Assembly (NCBI RefSeq): GCF_001514145.1
Contig: NZ_KQ948672.1
Coordinates: forward strand, 124,001-188,000
Reading direction: 5' to 3'
Origin: Streptomyces canus
GTDB lineage: Bacteria > Actinomycetota > Actinomycetes > Streptomycetales > Streptomycetaceae
DNA length: 64,000 nucleotides
This document shows, in pieces, positions 1 to 9,185 of the stretch. The notes under the pieces were generated by a model, which made no database searches, was not told the DNA's origin, and worked only from the letters and a program-made list of their open reading frames with translations. The first letter of the stretch is position 1; the number at the start of each line of letters is the position of its first letter. The translations under genes were made by a program, and so were the position numbers.

Positions 1-483
1 CCGATCCACGTGATCATCGTGCCCCAGTACGTCCTCTACTCGGAGCTCGGCTGGGTCAACACGTTCCTGCCCCTGATCGTGCCGAAGTTCCTGGCGACCG
101 ACGCCTTCTTCATCTTCCTCATGGTGCAGTTCATCCGTGGCATCCCGCGCGAGATCGACGAGGCGGCGCGGATCGACGGCGCCGGGCATGCGCGGATCTT
201 CTTCCACGTCATCCTGCCGCTGATGGTCCCGGCCCTGGCAACCACCGCGATCTTCACCTTCATCTGGACCTGGAACGACTTCTACACCCAGCTGATCTAC
301 CTGACCGACCCGGACATGTACACCACGCCTCTCGCGCTGCGCACCTTCGTCGACCAGCAGAGCGCGACGGACTGGGGCTCGGTGTTCGCCATGAGCGTCG
401 TGTCGCTCGTTCCCGTCTTCCTCGTCTTCCTCGCCGGGCAGCGCTTCCTGCTGCGAGGCATCGCGACCACCGGCGGCAAGTAA
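1..483 (+). CDS. Carbohydrate ABC transporter permease, MalG type (5' end outside window)
   Basis: Inner-membrane subunit of a sugar importer. The reading frame is open from base 1, so the gene starts before the window and only the last 160 residues are seen. The EAA loop that docks on the ATPase is present (EAARIDGAGHARIFFHVILP), followed by the hydrophobic last helices and the usual family ending (QRFLLRGIATTGGK). The binding-protein gene follows after about 100 bases on the same strand. The order permease then binding protein suggests the second permease lies upstream. No ATPase is visible; in Streptomyces such importers commonly share MsiK encoded elsewhere (family knowledge). The substrate cannot be read from this fragment. 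Confidence 0.93.
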   Translation, partial: PIHVIIVPQYVLYSELGWVNTFLPLIVPKFLATDAFFIFLMVQFIRGIPREIDEAARIDGAGHARIFFHVILPLMVPALATTAIFTFIWTWNDFYTQLIYLTDPDMYTTPLALRTFVDQQSATDWGSVFAMSVVSLVPVFLVFLAGQRFLLRGIATTGGK

Positions 484-585
484 CCGCGGGGGCTACTGCC
501 GGACAAGCGGAGGCGACCGAGTCATGGCCGTTCGGGCGCACCGCAGCAACCGATCCGACCCACGTATCAGCCACAGGAGAACCAC

Positions 586-1890
586 ATGAACCCCAGCCCC
601 TTCAGACGCGTCGCGATCGGGGCGGTCGCCTCACTCTCGCTCGTACTGACCGCTTGCAGCGGCGGCAGCAGCGGCTCCGCTCCCGAGCTCGGCGACAAGC
701 CGGTCACCATCCGTGCCACCTGGTGGGGTGCGGACGCCCGCGCCCAGCTCACCGACGAGGTCATCAAGGCGTTCGAGAAGAAGTACCCCAACATCACGGT
801 CAAGGGCCAGTACAAGGACTGGAACGGCTACTGGGACGCGCTCGCCACGACGACCGCGGCCAAGGACTCCCCCGACGTCGTCCAGATGGACGAGCTGTAC
901 CTCGCCTCGTACGCCGACCGCGGAGCGCTGTACGACCTCGGCAAGGCCAAGAAGATCCTCAGCTCCTCGCAGTTCGACGACCAGGCTCTGGCCACCGGAC
1001 AGATCGACGGAACGCAGTACGCGCTTCCCGTCGGCGTCGGCGTCATGTCCGTCCTCGTGAACACCGACCTGTTCAAGAAGTACGGCGTGCAGGTTCCCGA
1101 CGACAAGACGTGGACGTGGGACGACTACGCCAAGACCGCCAAGGAGCTGACGGACAAGAGCGGCGGCAAGATCCACGGTGCGGCCGGCGCGCCCGGCTTC
1201 TCCGCCGGCGATGTCAAGTACTGGGCTCGTCAGCACGGTGAGAACCTTTTCGACAAGGACGGCAATGTCTCCCTGAAGCCCGAGACGCTCGCCGGCATGT
1301 GGAAGTACGGCCTGGGCCTGCTCTCCTCCGGGGCCAGCGTCAACACGTCGACGATGGTCGAGGACCTGACCGCGGGTGTCACCGCCGGCAGCTTCGCCAC
1401 CGGCAAGGCGGCCATGATGGGGGCGTACAACACCCAAATCACCGCCATCCAGCAGGCCGCGGGCGCCCATGTGCAACTGCTGCAGATGCCTCGTGTCGGC
1501 GACACCAAGGCGAACTTCTTCAAGCCCTCCATGTACTGGGCGGTCTCGAGCCAGAGCGCGCACCCGGCCGAGGCGGCCGCGTTCATCAACTTCATGCTCA
1601 ACGACCCCAAGGCCGCCGACATCCTCAAGACGGAGCGCGGCATCCCCGCCAACAAGGCGATGCTGAAGCACCTCCAGCCGACTCTGGCAGGGACCGACAA
1701 GGCGGCGGCCGACTACATGAACGCCGTGACCCCGGGTGAGTCGCCGGTCGTGACCCCCAACGGCGGAAGCGGCATCGAACCGGAGCTGCAGCGCTACAGC
1801 CAGGAGGTCTACTTCAAGAAGACCTCGCCCGAAGCCGCCGCGAAGGCCTTCATCAAGGAGCTCCAGGGCGAGATCGACGCGGCCAAGTGA
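586..1890 (+). CDS. Extracellular sugar-binding lipoprotein of ABC importer
   Basis: Binds the sugar outside the membrane and delivers it to the permeases. The protein has 434 residues, normal for the SBP_bac_1 family. It begins with a lipoprotein signal: RR at residues 7-8, a hydrophobic core, and lipobox LTAC with the lipidated cysteine at residue 24, followed by a Gly/Ser linker. A CAGGAG ribosome site precedes the ATG. The body has typical ligand-binding features such as WWGADARAQ and a GKAAMMGAYN stretch. A strong hairpin at 1895-1933 separates it from the oxidoreductase gene, as often seen where a binding protein must be made in excess. The substrate is unknown; the enzyme neighbours suggest a glycoside or modified sugar. 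Confidence 0.93.
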   Translation: MNPSPFRRVAIGAVASLSLVLTACSGGSSGSAPELGDKPVTIRATWWGADARAQLTDEVIKAFEKKYPNITVKGQYKDWNGYWDALATTTAAKDSPDVVQMDELYLASYADRGALYDLGKAKKILSSSQFDDQALATGQIDGTQYALPVGVGVMSVLVNTDLFKKYGVQVPDDKTWTWDDYAKTAKELTDKSGGKIHGAAGAPGFSAGDVKYWARQHGENLFDKDGNVSLKPETLAGMWKYGLGLLSSGASVNTSTMVEDLTAGVTAGSFATGKAAMMGAYNTQITAIQQAAGAHVQLLQMPRVGDTKANFFKPSMYWAVSSQSAHPAEAAAFINFMLNDPKAADILKTERGIPANKAMLKHLQPTLAGTDKAAADYMNAVTPGESPVVTPNGGSGIEPELQRYSQEVYFKKTSPEAAAKAFIKELQGEIDAAK

Positions 1891-1894
1891 CCTC

Positions 1895-1933
1895 CTGCCG
1901 GGGGCCGTCGCCGCTGCCCGCGGCCCCCGGCAG
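1895..1933 (+). terminator. Hairpin after binding-protein gene (partial terminator or mRNA stabiliser)
   Basis: Perfect 12-base arms CTGCCGGGGGCC (1895-1906) and GGCCCCCGGCAG (1922-1933) around a 15-base loop, four bases after the stop codon. There is no T run, and the next gene runs the same way only 44 bases later. It therefore more likely lowers downstream expression or protects the upstream mRNA than ends the operon. Confidence 0.7.
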
Positions 1934-1976
1934 CCCCACGAGACGTGGGTCAGGAACCAAGAGAGAGAAAACACCC

Positions 1977-3092
1977 ATGCCCAGCCCCCGGCCGCCGTAC
2001 CGCGTGGCCATCATCGGCACCGGCGGTATCGCCCACGCTCATGCCGAAGCCCTCACCGAACTCTCCGAACGTGCCCGGCTGGTCGCCGTCGCCGACCTCG
2101 ACCCCACCCGTGCCGCCGAGTTCGCCGACCGATTCTCCGTGCCGCACGTCTTCAACGACCCGCAGGCTCTGCTGGACAGCGAAGACCTCGATCTCGTACA
2201 CATCTGTACGCCCCCGCAGACCCATGTACCGCTGGCATCCATGGTGATGCGGGCCGGCGTCACCGCCCTGGTGGAGAAGCCGACCGCCCTGAGCCTGCGT
2301 GAGATGGACCAACTGGCCGCGGTGCAGGAGCAGACCGGCTCCAAGGTTCTGACCGTCTTCCAGCACCGCTACGGCGCGGCAGCGGTACGCCTGCGCCGGC
2401 TGGCCCGCGCCGGCGCACTGGGCCGGCCGCTGGTCGCCACCTGCGAGACCCTCTGGTACCGGCCCGACTCGTACTTCGAGGTGCCGTGGCGGGGACGCTG
2501 GGACGTCGAGGGCGGCGGCCCCACGATGGGACACGGCATCCACCAGTTCGACCTCATGCTGTCGGTCCTCGGCCCCTGGTCCCAGATCGCCGCCCTCGCC
2601 GAGCGTCAGGCCCGGCCCACGGACACCGAGGACGTCTCGATCGCCGCCGTCCGGTTCGACAGCGGAGCCCTGGCCACGGTGGTCAACTCCCTGCTGTCCC
2701 CCCGGGAGACCTCGCGCCTGCGCTTCGACTTCGAACACGCCACGGTCGAACTCGAACACCTCTACGGCTACCGCGAGGAACACTGGCGGTTCACCCCGGC
2801 CCCCGGCCACGAGGATCTCGCGGACCTCTGGACCGACGGTGCCCAGCCGGACATCACGAGCGGCCACAGGCTCCAGATCGAGGCCGTCTTCGACGCCTGG
2901 GAGAGCGGACAGGAACCCGGTGTCTGCCTGCAAGAGGCGCGCCGCACGCTGGAGTTCGCGGCGGCGACCTACGCCTCCGCCTTCCGCGGTGTCCGCGTCG
3001 CCGCGGGCGAACTGACCGACGACGATCCGTTCGCGCTCAGCATGGACGGCGGCGCCGTGCCGTGGGCACGGGTCAAGGAGGCCCTCGTATGA
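1977..3092 (+). CDS. Gfo/Idh/MocA family NAD(P)-dependent sugar oxidoreductase
   Basis: Predicted cytoplasmic dehydrogenase of about 371 residues acting on a sugar or glycoside hydroxyl group. The N-terminal Rossmann fold has the dinucleotide motif IGTGGIAHAHA. The family EKP signature is at residues 100-102 (Lys101 being the usual catalytic lysine), and the C-terminal half has GGGPTMGHGIHQFD with the family's catalytic-region histidine. I chose the ATG at 1977; the frame is open further upstream but that stretch covers the hairpin. The stop overlaps the next start (ATGA), so it is translationally coupled to the DUF6807 gene. Members of this family oxidise glycosides to 3-keto forms or inositols to inososes; which applies here cannot be decided by eye. 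Confidence 0.9.
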   Translation: MPSPRPPYRVAIIGTGGIAHAHAEALTELSERARLVAVADLDPTRAAEFADRFSVPHVFNDPQALLDSEDLDLVHICTPPQTHVPLASMVMRAGVTALVEKPTALSLREMDQLAAVQEQTGSKVLTVFQHRYGAAAVRLRRLARAGALGRPLVATCETLWYRPDSYFEVPWRGRWDVEGGGPTMGHGIHQFDLMLSVLGPWSQIAALAERQARPTDTEDVSIAAVRFDSGALATVVNSLLSPRETSRLRFDFEHATVELEHLYGYREEHWRFTPAPGHEDLADLWTDGAQPDITSGHRLQIEAVFDAWESGQEPGVCLQEARRTLEFAAATYASAFRGVRVAAGELTDDDPFALSMDGGAVPWARVKEALV

Positions 3093-4060
3093 ACACTCTT
3101 GAGATCCGCCACGACCTGGGTACCTCGGTCACGGTCCGCGACGGCGGCACCGAGCTGTTCCGCTACATGTACCGGCCGGACACCGTCCAACTGGAATCGC
3201 CCAAGCCCTACATCCACCCCCTGCGCACCCGGGCCGGCAAGGTGGTCAGCCTGTTCCGTCCCCACGACCACGTGTGGCACAAGGGCATCGCTTGGTCCCT
3301 GCCCCACGTGGGCGAGGAGAACTTCTGGGGCGGTCCCACGTACATCCACGGACGCTTCTACGTCCAGCTGGAGAACAACGGAACCCAGGCCCACCGCCGT
3401 ATCACCGCCATGAACCGAGACGCCGATACGGCAACCTTCGCTCACGACCTGGACTGGATCACCCAGTCCGGCGCACTGTTCTTCACGGAACGCAGGACGC
3501 TGCGGGCGCACCTGATCGCCCCGGACGCCTGGGCGTTGACGTTCGAGACGCAGATGACCAACGTCTCCGGAACGGACGTCTCCATGGGGTCCCCGACCAC
3601 CAAGGGGCGGGAGAACGCCGGCTACGGCGGCCTGTTCTGGCGTGGCCCCCGGTCGTTCACCGGCGGACAGTTCGTGACCGAGGAAGGCCTGGGCGGCGAC
3701 GAGGTCCGCGGGCGGCGCATGGAGTGGATGGGCTTCGCGGGCCGCCATGACGAGACGGACGCGCAGTCGCTGGTGCTCATGGTCGACGACGCGGCCAACC
3801 CGAGTCACCCGCCACAGTGGTTCGCCCGGACCGAGGAGTTCGCCTGCCTCAACCCGGCACCGTTCTTCAGCGAGGAGGTGACCGTCGAGGACGGCGCAAC
3901 CGTGCGGTTCCGCTACGGCGTCGGGATCGCCGATGCCGACGCGGACGCGGCTCCCGCACTCGCCGACGAGGTACGCCGGGTGCTCACACGGCCGGACACG
4001 CCGTCCGCATGTGCCGCAGAATCCACAGAGTCCTCTTCAGGACACTTCGCGACGGAGTGA
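3089..4060 (+). CDS. PmoA/DUF6807 family protein
   Basis: About 323 residues; the start ATG overlaps the stop of the oxidoreductase gene. It matches the DUF6807 (PmoA-like) family by pattern: an N-terminal YMYRPDTVQLESPKPYIHPL segment, then HDHVWHKGIAWSLPHVG, and a central ENFWGG. No enzyme activity is firmly established for the family as far as I know. It is often found beside Gfo/Idh/MocA dehydrogenases and sugar importers, as here. The conserved HDH and H residues suggest a metal or sugar site (inference). There is no signal peptide, so it should be cytoplasmic. It is the last gene of this operon; the 14-bp terminator at 4087-4119 follows 27 bases after the stop. Confidence 0.82.
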   Translation: MNTLEIRHDLGTSVTVRDGGTELFRYMYRPDTVQLESPKPYIHPLRTRAGKVVSLFRPHDHVWHKGIAWSLPHVGEENFWGGPTYIHGRFYVQLENNGTQAHRRITAMNRDADTATFAHDLDWITQSGALFFTERRTLRAHLIAPDAWALTFETQMTNVSGTDVSMGSPTTKGRENAGYGGLFWRGPRSFTGGQFVTEEGLGGDEVRGRRMEWMGFAGRHDETDAQSLVLMVDDAANPSHPPQWFARTEEFACLNPAPFFSEEVTVEDGATVRFRYGVGIADADADAAPALADEVRRVLTRPDTPSACAAESTESSSGHFATE

Positions 4061-4086
4061 TCCGACCCCACTCGCTGTGCTACGCC

Positions 4087-4119
4087 GCGTGCACTCCCCG
4101 CTCACCGGGGAGTGCACGC
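4087..4119 (+). terminator. Strong hairpin terminator after DUF6807 gene
   Basis: Perfect 14-base arms (4087-4100 and 4106-4119) around the loop CTCAC. It closes the sugar operon that enters from the left edge. Confidence 0.85.
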
Positions 4120-4770
4120 CTTCCTCGCCATCCCGGCTGCCACGATCGCCGTAGACGCAAGTGCTGTGGACCGCGGCGAGCGAGTACCAGACACGTACGA
4201 GCACGATGGCGATCCCGAAACGGAACGCACACCAGATGCACGGACTAGGCGGGCGTCCTGACGCTGCTCCGTTTCTGCTCTCCTCAAAGCGGACGAGGTG
4301 GCCGTGGATGAGTTCGCGCAGAGCTGTGCGGTCCACTGCTCAGTTCCCCGGGGCCCGTACCGGCCGTAGCTCTTCCGGACGTGACGTATCGCGTCCGCAT
4401 CCGCGCCTGAGGACACAGCTCGCAGCGCGGTCCAGGTCGCCGGGTCGGACCCGAGTGGGTGGGACTCACGAGCCTGCTGGAAGGCCGGGTCCCCGGGTGG
4501 ACTCTCCCTCGCCCGCGTCCGCCGTGACTTCCGGCACATTCGCTGGAAGACCGTCCACCCTGTCCGCCCCCCGGCCCGGATTTTCCACCTGACCGTCCAC
4601 TTGGCCTTTCGGCTGGTGAGGGGGCTCGCGCTGCCAGGAGTTTCGCTGAGAATAGTGTGTTGCGGGTGTAAAAGGTGATGCTTGGCGCGGACGCCACGGA
4701 TGCGGTGCTTGGTTGTGCTGGTCCGGGGGCTGAACCTGATCGGCGGTGCACATGGGAGAGGGCGCGGGGC
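4120..4770. other. Intergenic stretch with a short repeat shared with 42886-42914
   Basis: No convincing gene. Codon use in all frames is mixed, unlike the flanking genes. It holds a copy (4143-4163) of a 21-base element found again at 42894-42914, matching at 20 of 21 positions. In both copies one frame reads IAVDAS, so the two might be remains of the same coding sequence or two copies of one regulatory site. The kinase promoter should lie in the right part, but I could not name a clear -35/-10 pair. Confidence 0.4.
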
Positions 4771-6324
4771 GTGGAATTGCTGGACGAGTCTGATCCGGGG
4801 GCTGTTGGGGGTTATCCACTGCTGGCGCGGCTCGGTGAGGGCGGAATGGGGCGGGTGTATCTGTCCCGGACGGTGTCGGGGCGTCCGCTGGCGCTCAAGA
4901 CGGTGCGCGCCGAATTCGGACGGGAGCCGGGGTTCGAGGAGCGGTTCGCGCGGGAAATCCGTAACAGCGACCAGGTGCGCTCCCCGTGGACGCCTGCGGT
5001 GGTGGACTACAGCCCGGTGGGGCAGCGCCCGCAGTGGCTCGCCACCGAGTACGTGGCCGCGCCGTCCCTGGCGGAGTGGGTACGGCAGTACGGCCCGCTG
5101 CCCGAGCAGAGCGTACTGGCACTGGCGGCCGAGCTTTTCGGGGCGCTGGGAGCGGTACACGGGGCCGGGCTGGCCCACCGGGATGTCAAGCCGTCCAATG
5201 TGCTGCTGGGCCGCCGCAGTCCGTTGCTCATCGACTTCGGGATCGCGCGCGCGAGGGAGGACACGCGTCACACGAGGACCGGCGGTGTGATCGGTACCCC
5301 CGGCTATCTGGCGCCGGAGCAGGCGAGCGCCGGGGAATCGGGTGCGCCCGGTGATGTGTTCTCGCTGGCTGCGGTGCTGGTGTACGCGGCAACGGGCCGG
5401 GGCCCGTTTTCCCGCCCCAACGAGGAGTTCTCGCCTGCGGTGCTGCTCTACCGCATCGTGCATCAGGAGCCGAACCTCGACGGCGTACCGGCGGCCCTGA
5501 TCCCGCTCTTGCGGTCCTGTCTGGCCAAGAACCCCGAGCACCGGCCCACGCCCGCCGATGTGAGCGTTCTGCTGGAACGCCTGGGCGGCCGGTGCGGTAC
5601 CTGGCCGCAGTTGCTGCCCGAGGCACTGGAAAAAGATCTCGCCGTGCGCGAGGAGGAGGCGGACGCGTTGGTCTCCACGAGAGTGCCATCGCCATCTGTT
5701 CCGGCTGTGTCCCATGAGCCCGAATTCGGCCCGGCTCCGCCCGACGCGGGGACCGCCGTCCTGCCGCCTTCCGACGCCGTGCGACGGTGGGTGTCAAGCC
5801 GTACCGGCCGGGTGGTCGCCGGGACGACGGCCGCGGCCTTGATGGCGACGGCAGGCTCGTTCGTCGTGCAGCACTTCTCCGGCGATGACGCGTCCGGCGG
5901 GACACCTTCGCCGTCATCCGCTGCCACATCGCTTCCCGCGGCCTGGGCAGGTACATGGGTCGGCACCGGGCCGGGCAATCCCACCCCTGACAGTGTCAGT
6001 CAGCCACGGACCGACCGGTTCACCGTCACTCTTACTCTCCACGCGGCACAACAGGGTGAGCTGGCGGGCAAGCAGGTCAGCAACGTGACCGAAGTGAACA
6101 CCGGCCTTGAGCTGGGATGCACCGAAACCCTCACATTGCGGGAGGTACGCAAGGCCTCAATGGTCCTCAAGGCTGTCACCAGCCAACCCACCGACCCGTC
6201 GGCCGAACTGGCCTGCCCCAACGGCAATGTCTACGTCGTCACGATGACCGCCCGAGACACCCTGAGCCTGAGCGACGAGGGGGACCAGTCCGCCGGGGCG
6301 CCGTCCACCCTCACCCGGCGGTGA
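4771..6324 (+). CDS. Membrane-anchored Ser/Thr protein kinase (Hanks type, PknB-like)
   Basis: About 517 residues. Kinase domain residues 10-280: glycine loop LGEGGMGRVYL, ATP-binding Lys43 (LALKTV), catalytic loop HRDVKPSN with Asp138, and metal-binding DFG in LIDFGIARA. A Pro-rich linker leads to one membrane helix around residues 348-368, then an outside domain of about 150 residues. That domain is not PASTA; it contains two cysteines (GCTETL and LACPNG) and looks like a single compact fold. I chose the GTG at 4771 because a GGGAGAGG ribosome site sits about 9 bases upstream and the kinase fold starts right after; an ATG at 4675 is the alternative. It likely senses something outside and phosphorylates cytoplasmic targets. 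No phosphatase or obvious substrate gene is adjacent. Confidence 0.92.
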   Translation: MELLDESDPGAVGGYPLLARLGEGGMGRVYLSRTVSGRPLALKTVRAEFGREPGFEERFAREIRNSDQVRSPWTPAVVDYSPVGQRPQWLATEYVAAPSLAEWVRQYGPLPEQSVLALAAELFGALGAVHGAGLAHRDVKPSNVLLGRRSPLLIDFGIARAREDTRHTRTGGVIGTPGYLAPEQASAGESGAPGDVFSLAAVLVYAATGRGPFSRPNEEFSPAVLLYRIVHQEPNLDGVPAALIPLLRSCLAKNPEHRPTPADVSVLLERLGGRCGTWPQLLPEALEKDLAVREEEADALVSTRVPSPSVPAVSHEPEFGPAPPDAGTAVLPPSDAVRRWVSSRTGRVVAGTTAAALMATAGSFVVQHFSGDDASGGTPSPSSAATSLPAAWAGTWVGTGPGNPTPDSVSQPRTDRFTVTLTLHAAQQGELAGKQVSNVTEVNTGLELGCTETLTLREVRKASMVLKAVTSQPTDPSAELACPNGNVYVVTMTARDTLSLSDEGDQSAGAPSTLTRR

Positions 6325-6602
6325 CGGATGCGCCCGCCGACCATGGGATGCCAAGCCCTTCCCATCCATTGCCGGCCTCGCTGAGGCCGTAGCGCACCGT
6401 CACCTCCCTCCGCGGACGGACTCCCGGCCTCGACGTGCGAAAGCAGTACGTGGGCGACGCGGAAGCGCGAGGCGCAGCGGGAGGCAAGGGTGCCGAGCCC
6501 GCGGGGCACTGTCCGGGCGCCTTCGCTTCACCGGTGCGCGGAGGTTCCGCCGGGTGGGCCGATCCCGTCGGAGCTCCACCCGACGATCTCCCAGCCGTTA
6601 AA

Positions 6603-7607
6603 GTGGTGCCGATCCTGTCCACCGCGTCGGAGCCGACCTTGCCGAACCTGTCCCACCTCGAGGAGATCTTCTCCGACGAGGGTGACGGCGCCGCCGGCCC
6701 CGTGCGGTCGCCCGGCTGGCAGAGCACCGTCTCGCCACAGGGCCTCGCGGTGACGTTGATCGCCGATTACACGTTCCCGGTCCGGTCCTGGTTGCCGTCG
6801 GCGGCGATCGTGGCACTGCTCGGCGAGTTCCATGTGACCCCGGGCGCGGCCCGTACGACGATCAGCAGGCTGATGCGCCGTGGGGTGCTGGAGGGCAGCC
6901 GGCAAGGGCGGTACAGCTCCTACCGGCTCACGTCTCAGGCCGCCGTCGATCTGTGGAGCGGCGCCAGCTCGATCGCCACCTTCACCACTCAGCCCGACTC
7001 GTGGGACGGACGGTGGACACTGATCGCCTTCTCCGTTCCGGAACAGGAGAGCACGCGGCGGCGGGCGTTGCGCACCGCGCTGCGTTGGCGCGGGTTCGCG
7101 CCGCTGTACGACGCGCTCTGGGTGTCGCCGCATCCGCTGACGCCCAAGGGGCGGATCGAGGTGGCCGACCTGGCGCGGGGAGCGGTGACCGTGTTCCGCG
7201 CGCGGCAGGAGGAACTGGACACGGCTGTCGACCGCAACCCGGTCGAGGCGTGGGACCTCACCGGCATCGCCGAGCACTACCACGCGTTCATCAGTCGTTG
7301 GAGCGGCTTGCTTCCGCACATCAGCGCCGACGGCGTCACCGGTGCCGACGCGGTGCGCGCCCGGACCGAGGTCCTGCACGCCTACCGGCACTTCCCCATC
7401 CTGGACCCGTTGCTCCCCATCGGGCTGCTGCCATCCGACTGGCCCCGGTCACGGGCGCGGGAAGTCTGCGTCGCGGTGTACGACGGGCTGCTCCAGCCCG
7501 CCCAGGACCATGTCCGCGCCGTGGTGACCCGATTCGCGGAGGGACCGCACCTCGACATCCGGGCCCATACGATCGCCGGCATGAGTGCGGGTATCGGTCA
7601 CGGCTGA
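6603..7607 (+). CDS. PaaX family transcriptional regulator
   Basis: About 334 residues. The N-terminal winged helix (LTPGAARTTISRLMRRG-like segment, around residues 80-100) and the central/C-terminal parts (GRWTLIAFSVPE; LRWRGFAPLYDALWVSP; YRHFPILDPLLP) are hallmarks of PaaX. Known PaaX proteins repress phenylacetate degradation and respond to phenylacetyl-CoA; actinobacterial relatives regulate other catabolic genes. The start is uncertain: GTG at 6603 or 6606 gives a normal length and no strong ribosome site is seen; an ATG at 6435 would add an unusual 56-residue extension. There is no paa gene nearby; the closest aromatic-CoA link in the window is the indolepyruvate oxidoreductase at 39036. 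The target is unknown. Confidence 0.85.
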   Translation: MVPILSTASEPTLPNLSHLEEIFSDEGDGAAGPVRSPGWQSTVSPQGLAVTLIADYTFPVRSWLPSAAIVALLGEFHVTPGAARTTISRLMRRGVLEGSRQGRYSSYRLTSQAAVDLWSGASSIATFTTQPDSWDGRWTLIAFSVPEQESTRRRALRTALRWRGFAPLYDALWVSPHPLTPKGRIEVADLARGAVTVFRARQEELDTAVDRNPVEAWDLTGIAEHYHAFISRWSGLLPHISADGVTGADAVRARTEVLHAYRHFPILDPLLPIGLLPSDWPRSRAREVCVAVYDGLLQPAQDHVRAVVTRFAEGPHLDIRAHTIAGMSAGIGHG

Positions 7608-8033
7608 CGAGGGACCGTCGCGAGCGTGACGGGGCGATGTACGGAGACGCGATACCGCGTCGCCCGCCCCTCGATCTGTCGAATGCGCGTCGAAGACAAC
7701 AGAGTTGGGCGCCGATGATTGACAGACCGGCACCCGATCGGGACTCTGACTGTTGCAACCCGATGTGGGAACGCTCCCAGAGGCGCGGCACAGGTGGTCA
7801 CCGGCTCGCCGTCACCGTGTCTCTGCCCGCAGGGCAACGCCACATCGATCACCACCACGGTCGCTGCCACAGGCAGGACCGGAACGTCCCCCACCGTTCC
7901 TGATACGCCCACCTGACCACCCCCACGGCCACGACCCCACCACCTCGGTCAGTGCGACCGCGCCGGCATCACTGATGCCTCTTCCCGGCACCTGACCGAG
8001 CAGCGCTCCGCACCCCCCACACCAGGAGTCTTC
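7608..8033. other. Intergenic region upstream of the Tat alpha/beta hydrolase
   Basis: No gene seen. It contains the CebR-like box at 7766-7779 and should carry the promoter for the hydrolase and possibly the GH5 gene behind it. The remainder has no feature I can support. Confidence 0.5.
7766..7779. promoter_or_regulatory. CebR-like operator box (copy 1)
   Basis: TGGGAACGCTCCCA, one base different from the palindromic CebR operator TGGGAGCGCTCCCA known from Streptomyces cellulose and cellobiose genes. It lies 255 bases before the hydrolase at 8034 and upstream of the GH5 cellulase. The identical 14-mer recurs at 13357-13370 in front of the rhamnogalacturonan lyase. It probably binds a LacI-family repressor, CebR or a relative encoded elsewhere. 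Confidence 0.7.
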
Positions 8034-8918
8034 ATGACCATGCAACGGCGTAGTTTCCTGACCCTGAGCGCAGCCGGAGCCGCGGGCGCAGGCCTGTCCC
8101 TGCTCGGCACAGGGCAAGCAGGTGCCGTCGCAAGCGCCGGAGCTCCGACCCAGCGGTTCGCGGTCGGCGTGCGGCCATATGCCTGGAGCCGCGGCAGCCG
8201 CCGGTGGACCACCTACGTCTACTACCCCGCCACCGGCACTCCCGGTGGCTCCCCGGTCACCAACGCACCCGTCGCCCAAGGCGTCTTCCCGGTCTGCGAG
8301 TTCATGCACGGCTTCAGCAGCAGCCCGCAGAATTCCCTGGCGATCATCCGCCCTCTGGCCGAGGCCGGCTTCGTGGTCCCCGCCCCCCACTTCGCCAACC
8401 TCAGTGGCCAGGACGTCTACAACGGCAACCAGTCCAAGGACGTTTCCGAGGTCATCACCCGGACCCTCGCCCTGAACACGGCCGGAGACCCGCTGGCCGG
8501 CCACCTCAACACCGCGGTCGGAGTCGGTGTCTCCGGCCACTCGATGGGCGGCATGACCACCCACGGCCTGCTCACGGCCTGGCCGGACGCGCGGATCACC
8601 GCAGCGATCCCCATGTCCTGTGTGGACATGGGCAACCCGAGCCCGTCGGTCCGCGCCAAGGTCCTGTTCACGCACGGCGACCGGGACGGAACGTGCCCGA
8701 TCTCCTCCGCCCGTCAGGCGTACCGGGAACTGCCCGCGGCCAAGGCGTTCCTCACCTTCCGCGGCGCCGGCCACAGCAACTACTTCGGCGACTCCCGCAC
8801 CGTCAACACCTTCGTGGACTGGATGCGGTGGAGTCTGTACGGCGACACCGCGGCCCGCGGCCGCCTTCGCTCCGACGCCACCTCCGGCACGACCACGTGG
8901 GAATCCGCCCTGAGCTGA
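8034..8918 (+). CDS. Tat-secreted alpha/beta hydrolase (cutinase/PET-hydrolase or chlorophyllase-like)
   Basis: 294 residues. The Tat signal QRRSFLTLSAAGAAGAG is followed by a cleavage region near residue 33, so it should be exported folded. Catalytic domain: nucleophile elbow GHSMGG with Ser170, oxyanion region FMHGFSSSPQNS, acid Asp in HGDRDGTC, His in GAGHSNYF. The fold resembles the dienelactone hydrolase/chlorophyllase group that includes cutinase-like polyesterases. The true substrate is unknown. A GGAG site 8 bases upstream supports the ATG. It has a close paralogue at 23524, which adds a C-terminal lectin domain; the two flank the cell-wall degrading genes. A CebR-like box upstream suggests control together with cellulose or pectin breakdown. 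Confidence 0.88.
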   Translation: MTMQRRSFLTLSAAGAAGAGLSLLGTGQAGAVASAGAPTQRFAVGVRPYAWSRGSRRWTTYVYYPATGTPGGSPVTNAPVAQGVFPVCEFMHGFSSSPQNSLAIIRPLAEAGFVVPAPHFANLSGQDVYNGNQSKDVSEVITRTLALNTAGDPLAGHLNTAVGVGVSGHSMGGMTTHGLLTAWPDARITAAIPMSCVDMGNPSPSVRAKVLFTHGDRDGTCPISSARQAYRELPAAKAFLTFRGAGHSNYFGDSRTVNTFVDWMRWSLYGDTAARGRLRSDATSGTTTWESALS

Positions 8919-9185
8919 GAAGCAACGACGCACGGCCCCCCGGGACGCGCATGCCGTGAGCAGCCCACCCGGGCCGACCGGATGGCCTGACCGTCCGCGG
9001 ACGCGCACCAGTGGGAGGCCGGGGCTTCGTCACAGCACGAGCGCTTCGCTGCACCGAACCACTTGCCGGAAGCCTGCGCGTCAGCCGCAGCGCCCACGAA
9101 CTGCGCACGTTGACCCGGGCCCCAGAAAACACACCCCCGAGAAGCCGGGCGGCTCAGGCCGCTCCCGCTCGGTCAGAAAGGTCCA

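Noticed and set aside
631..1974. Long minus-strand frame (447 codons) opposite the first binding-protein gene
   Set aside because: Shadow of the GC-rich coding strand; composition RRG/VGG-rich, no motif, no ribosome site.
4102..5715. 537-codon minus-strand frame opposite the kinase
   Set aside because: The kinase motifs fix the plus strand; the minus frame is Arg/Pro/Ser-rich noise.
7597..7640. GTCACG...CGTGAC hairpin after the PaaX gene
   Set aside because: Six-base arms with a long loop; too weak to call a terminator.
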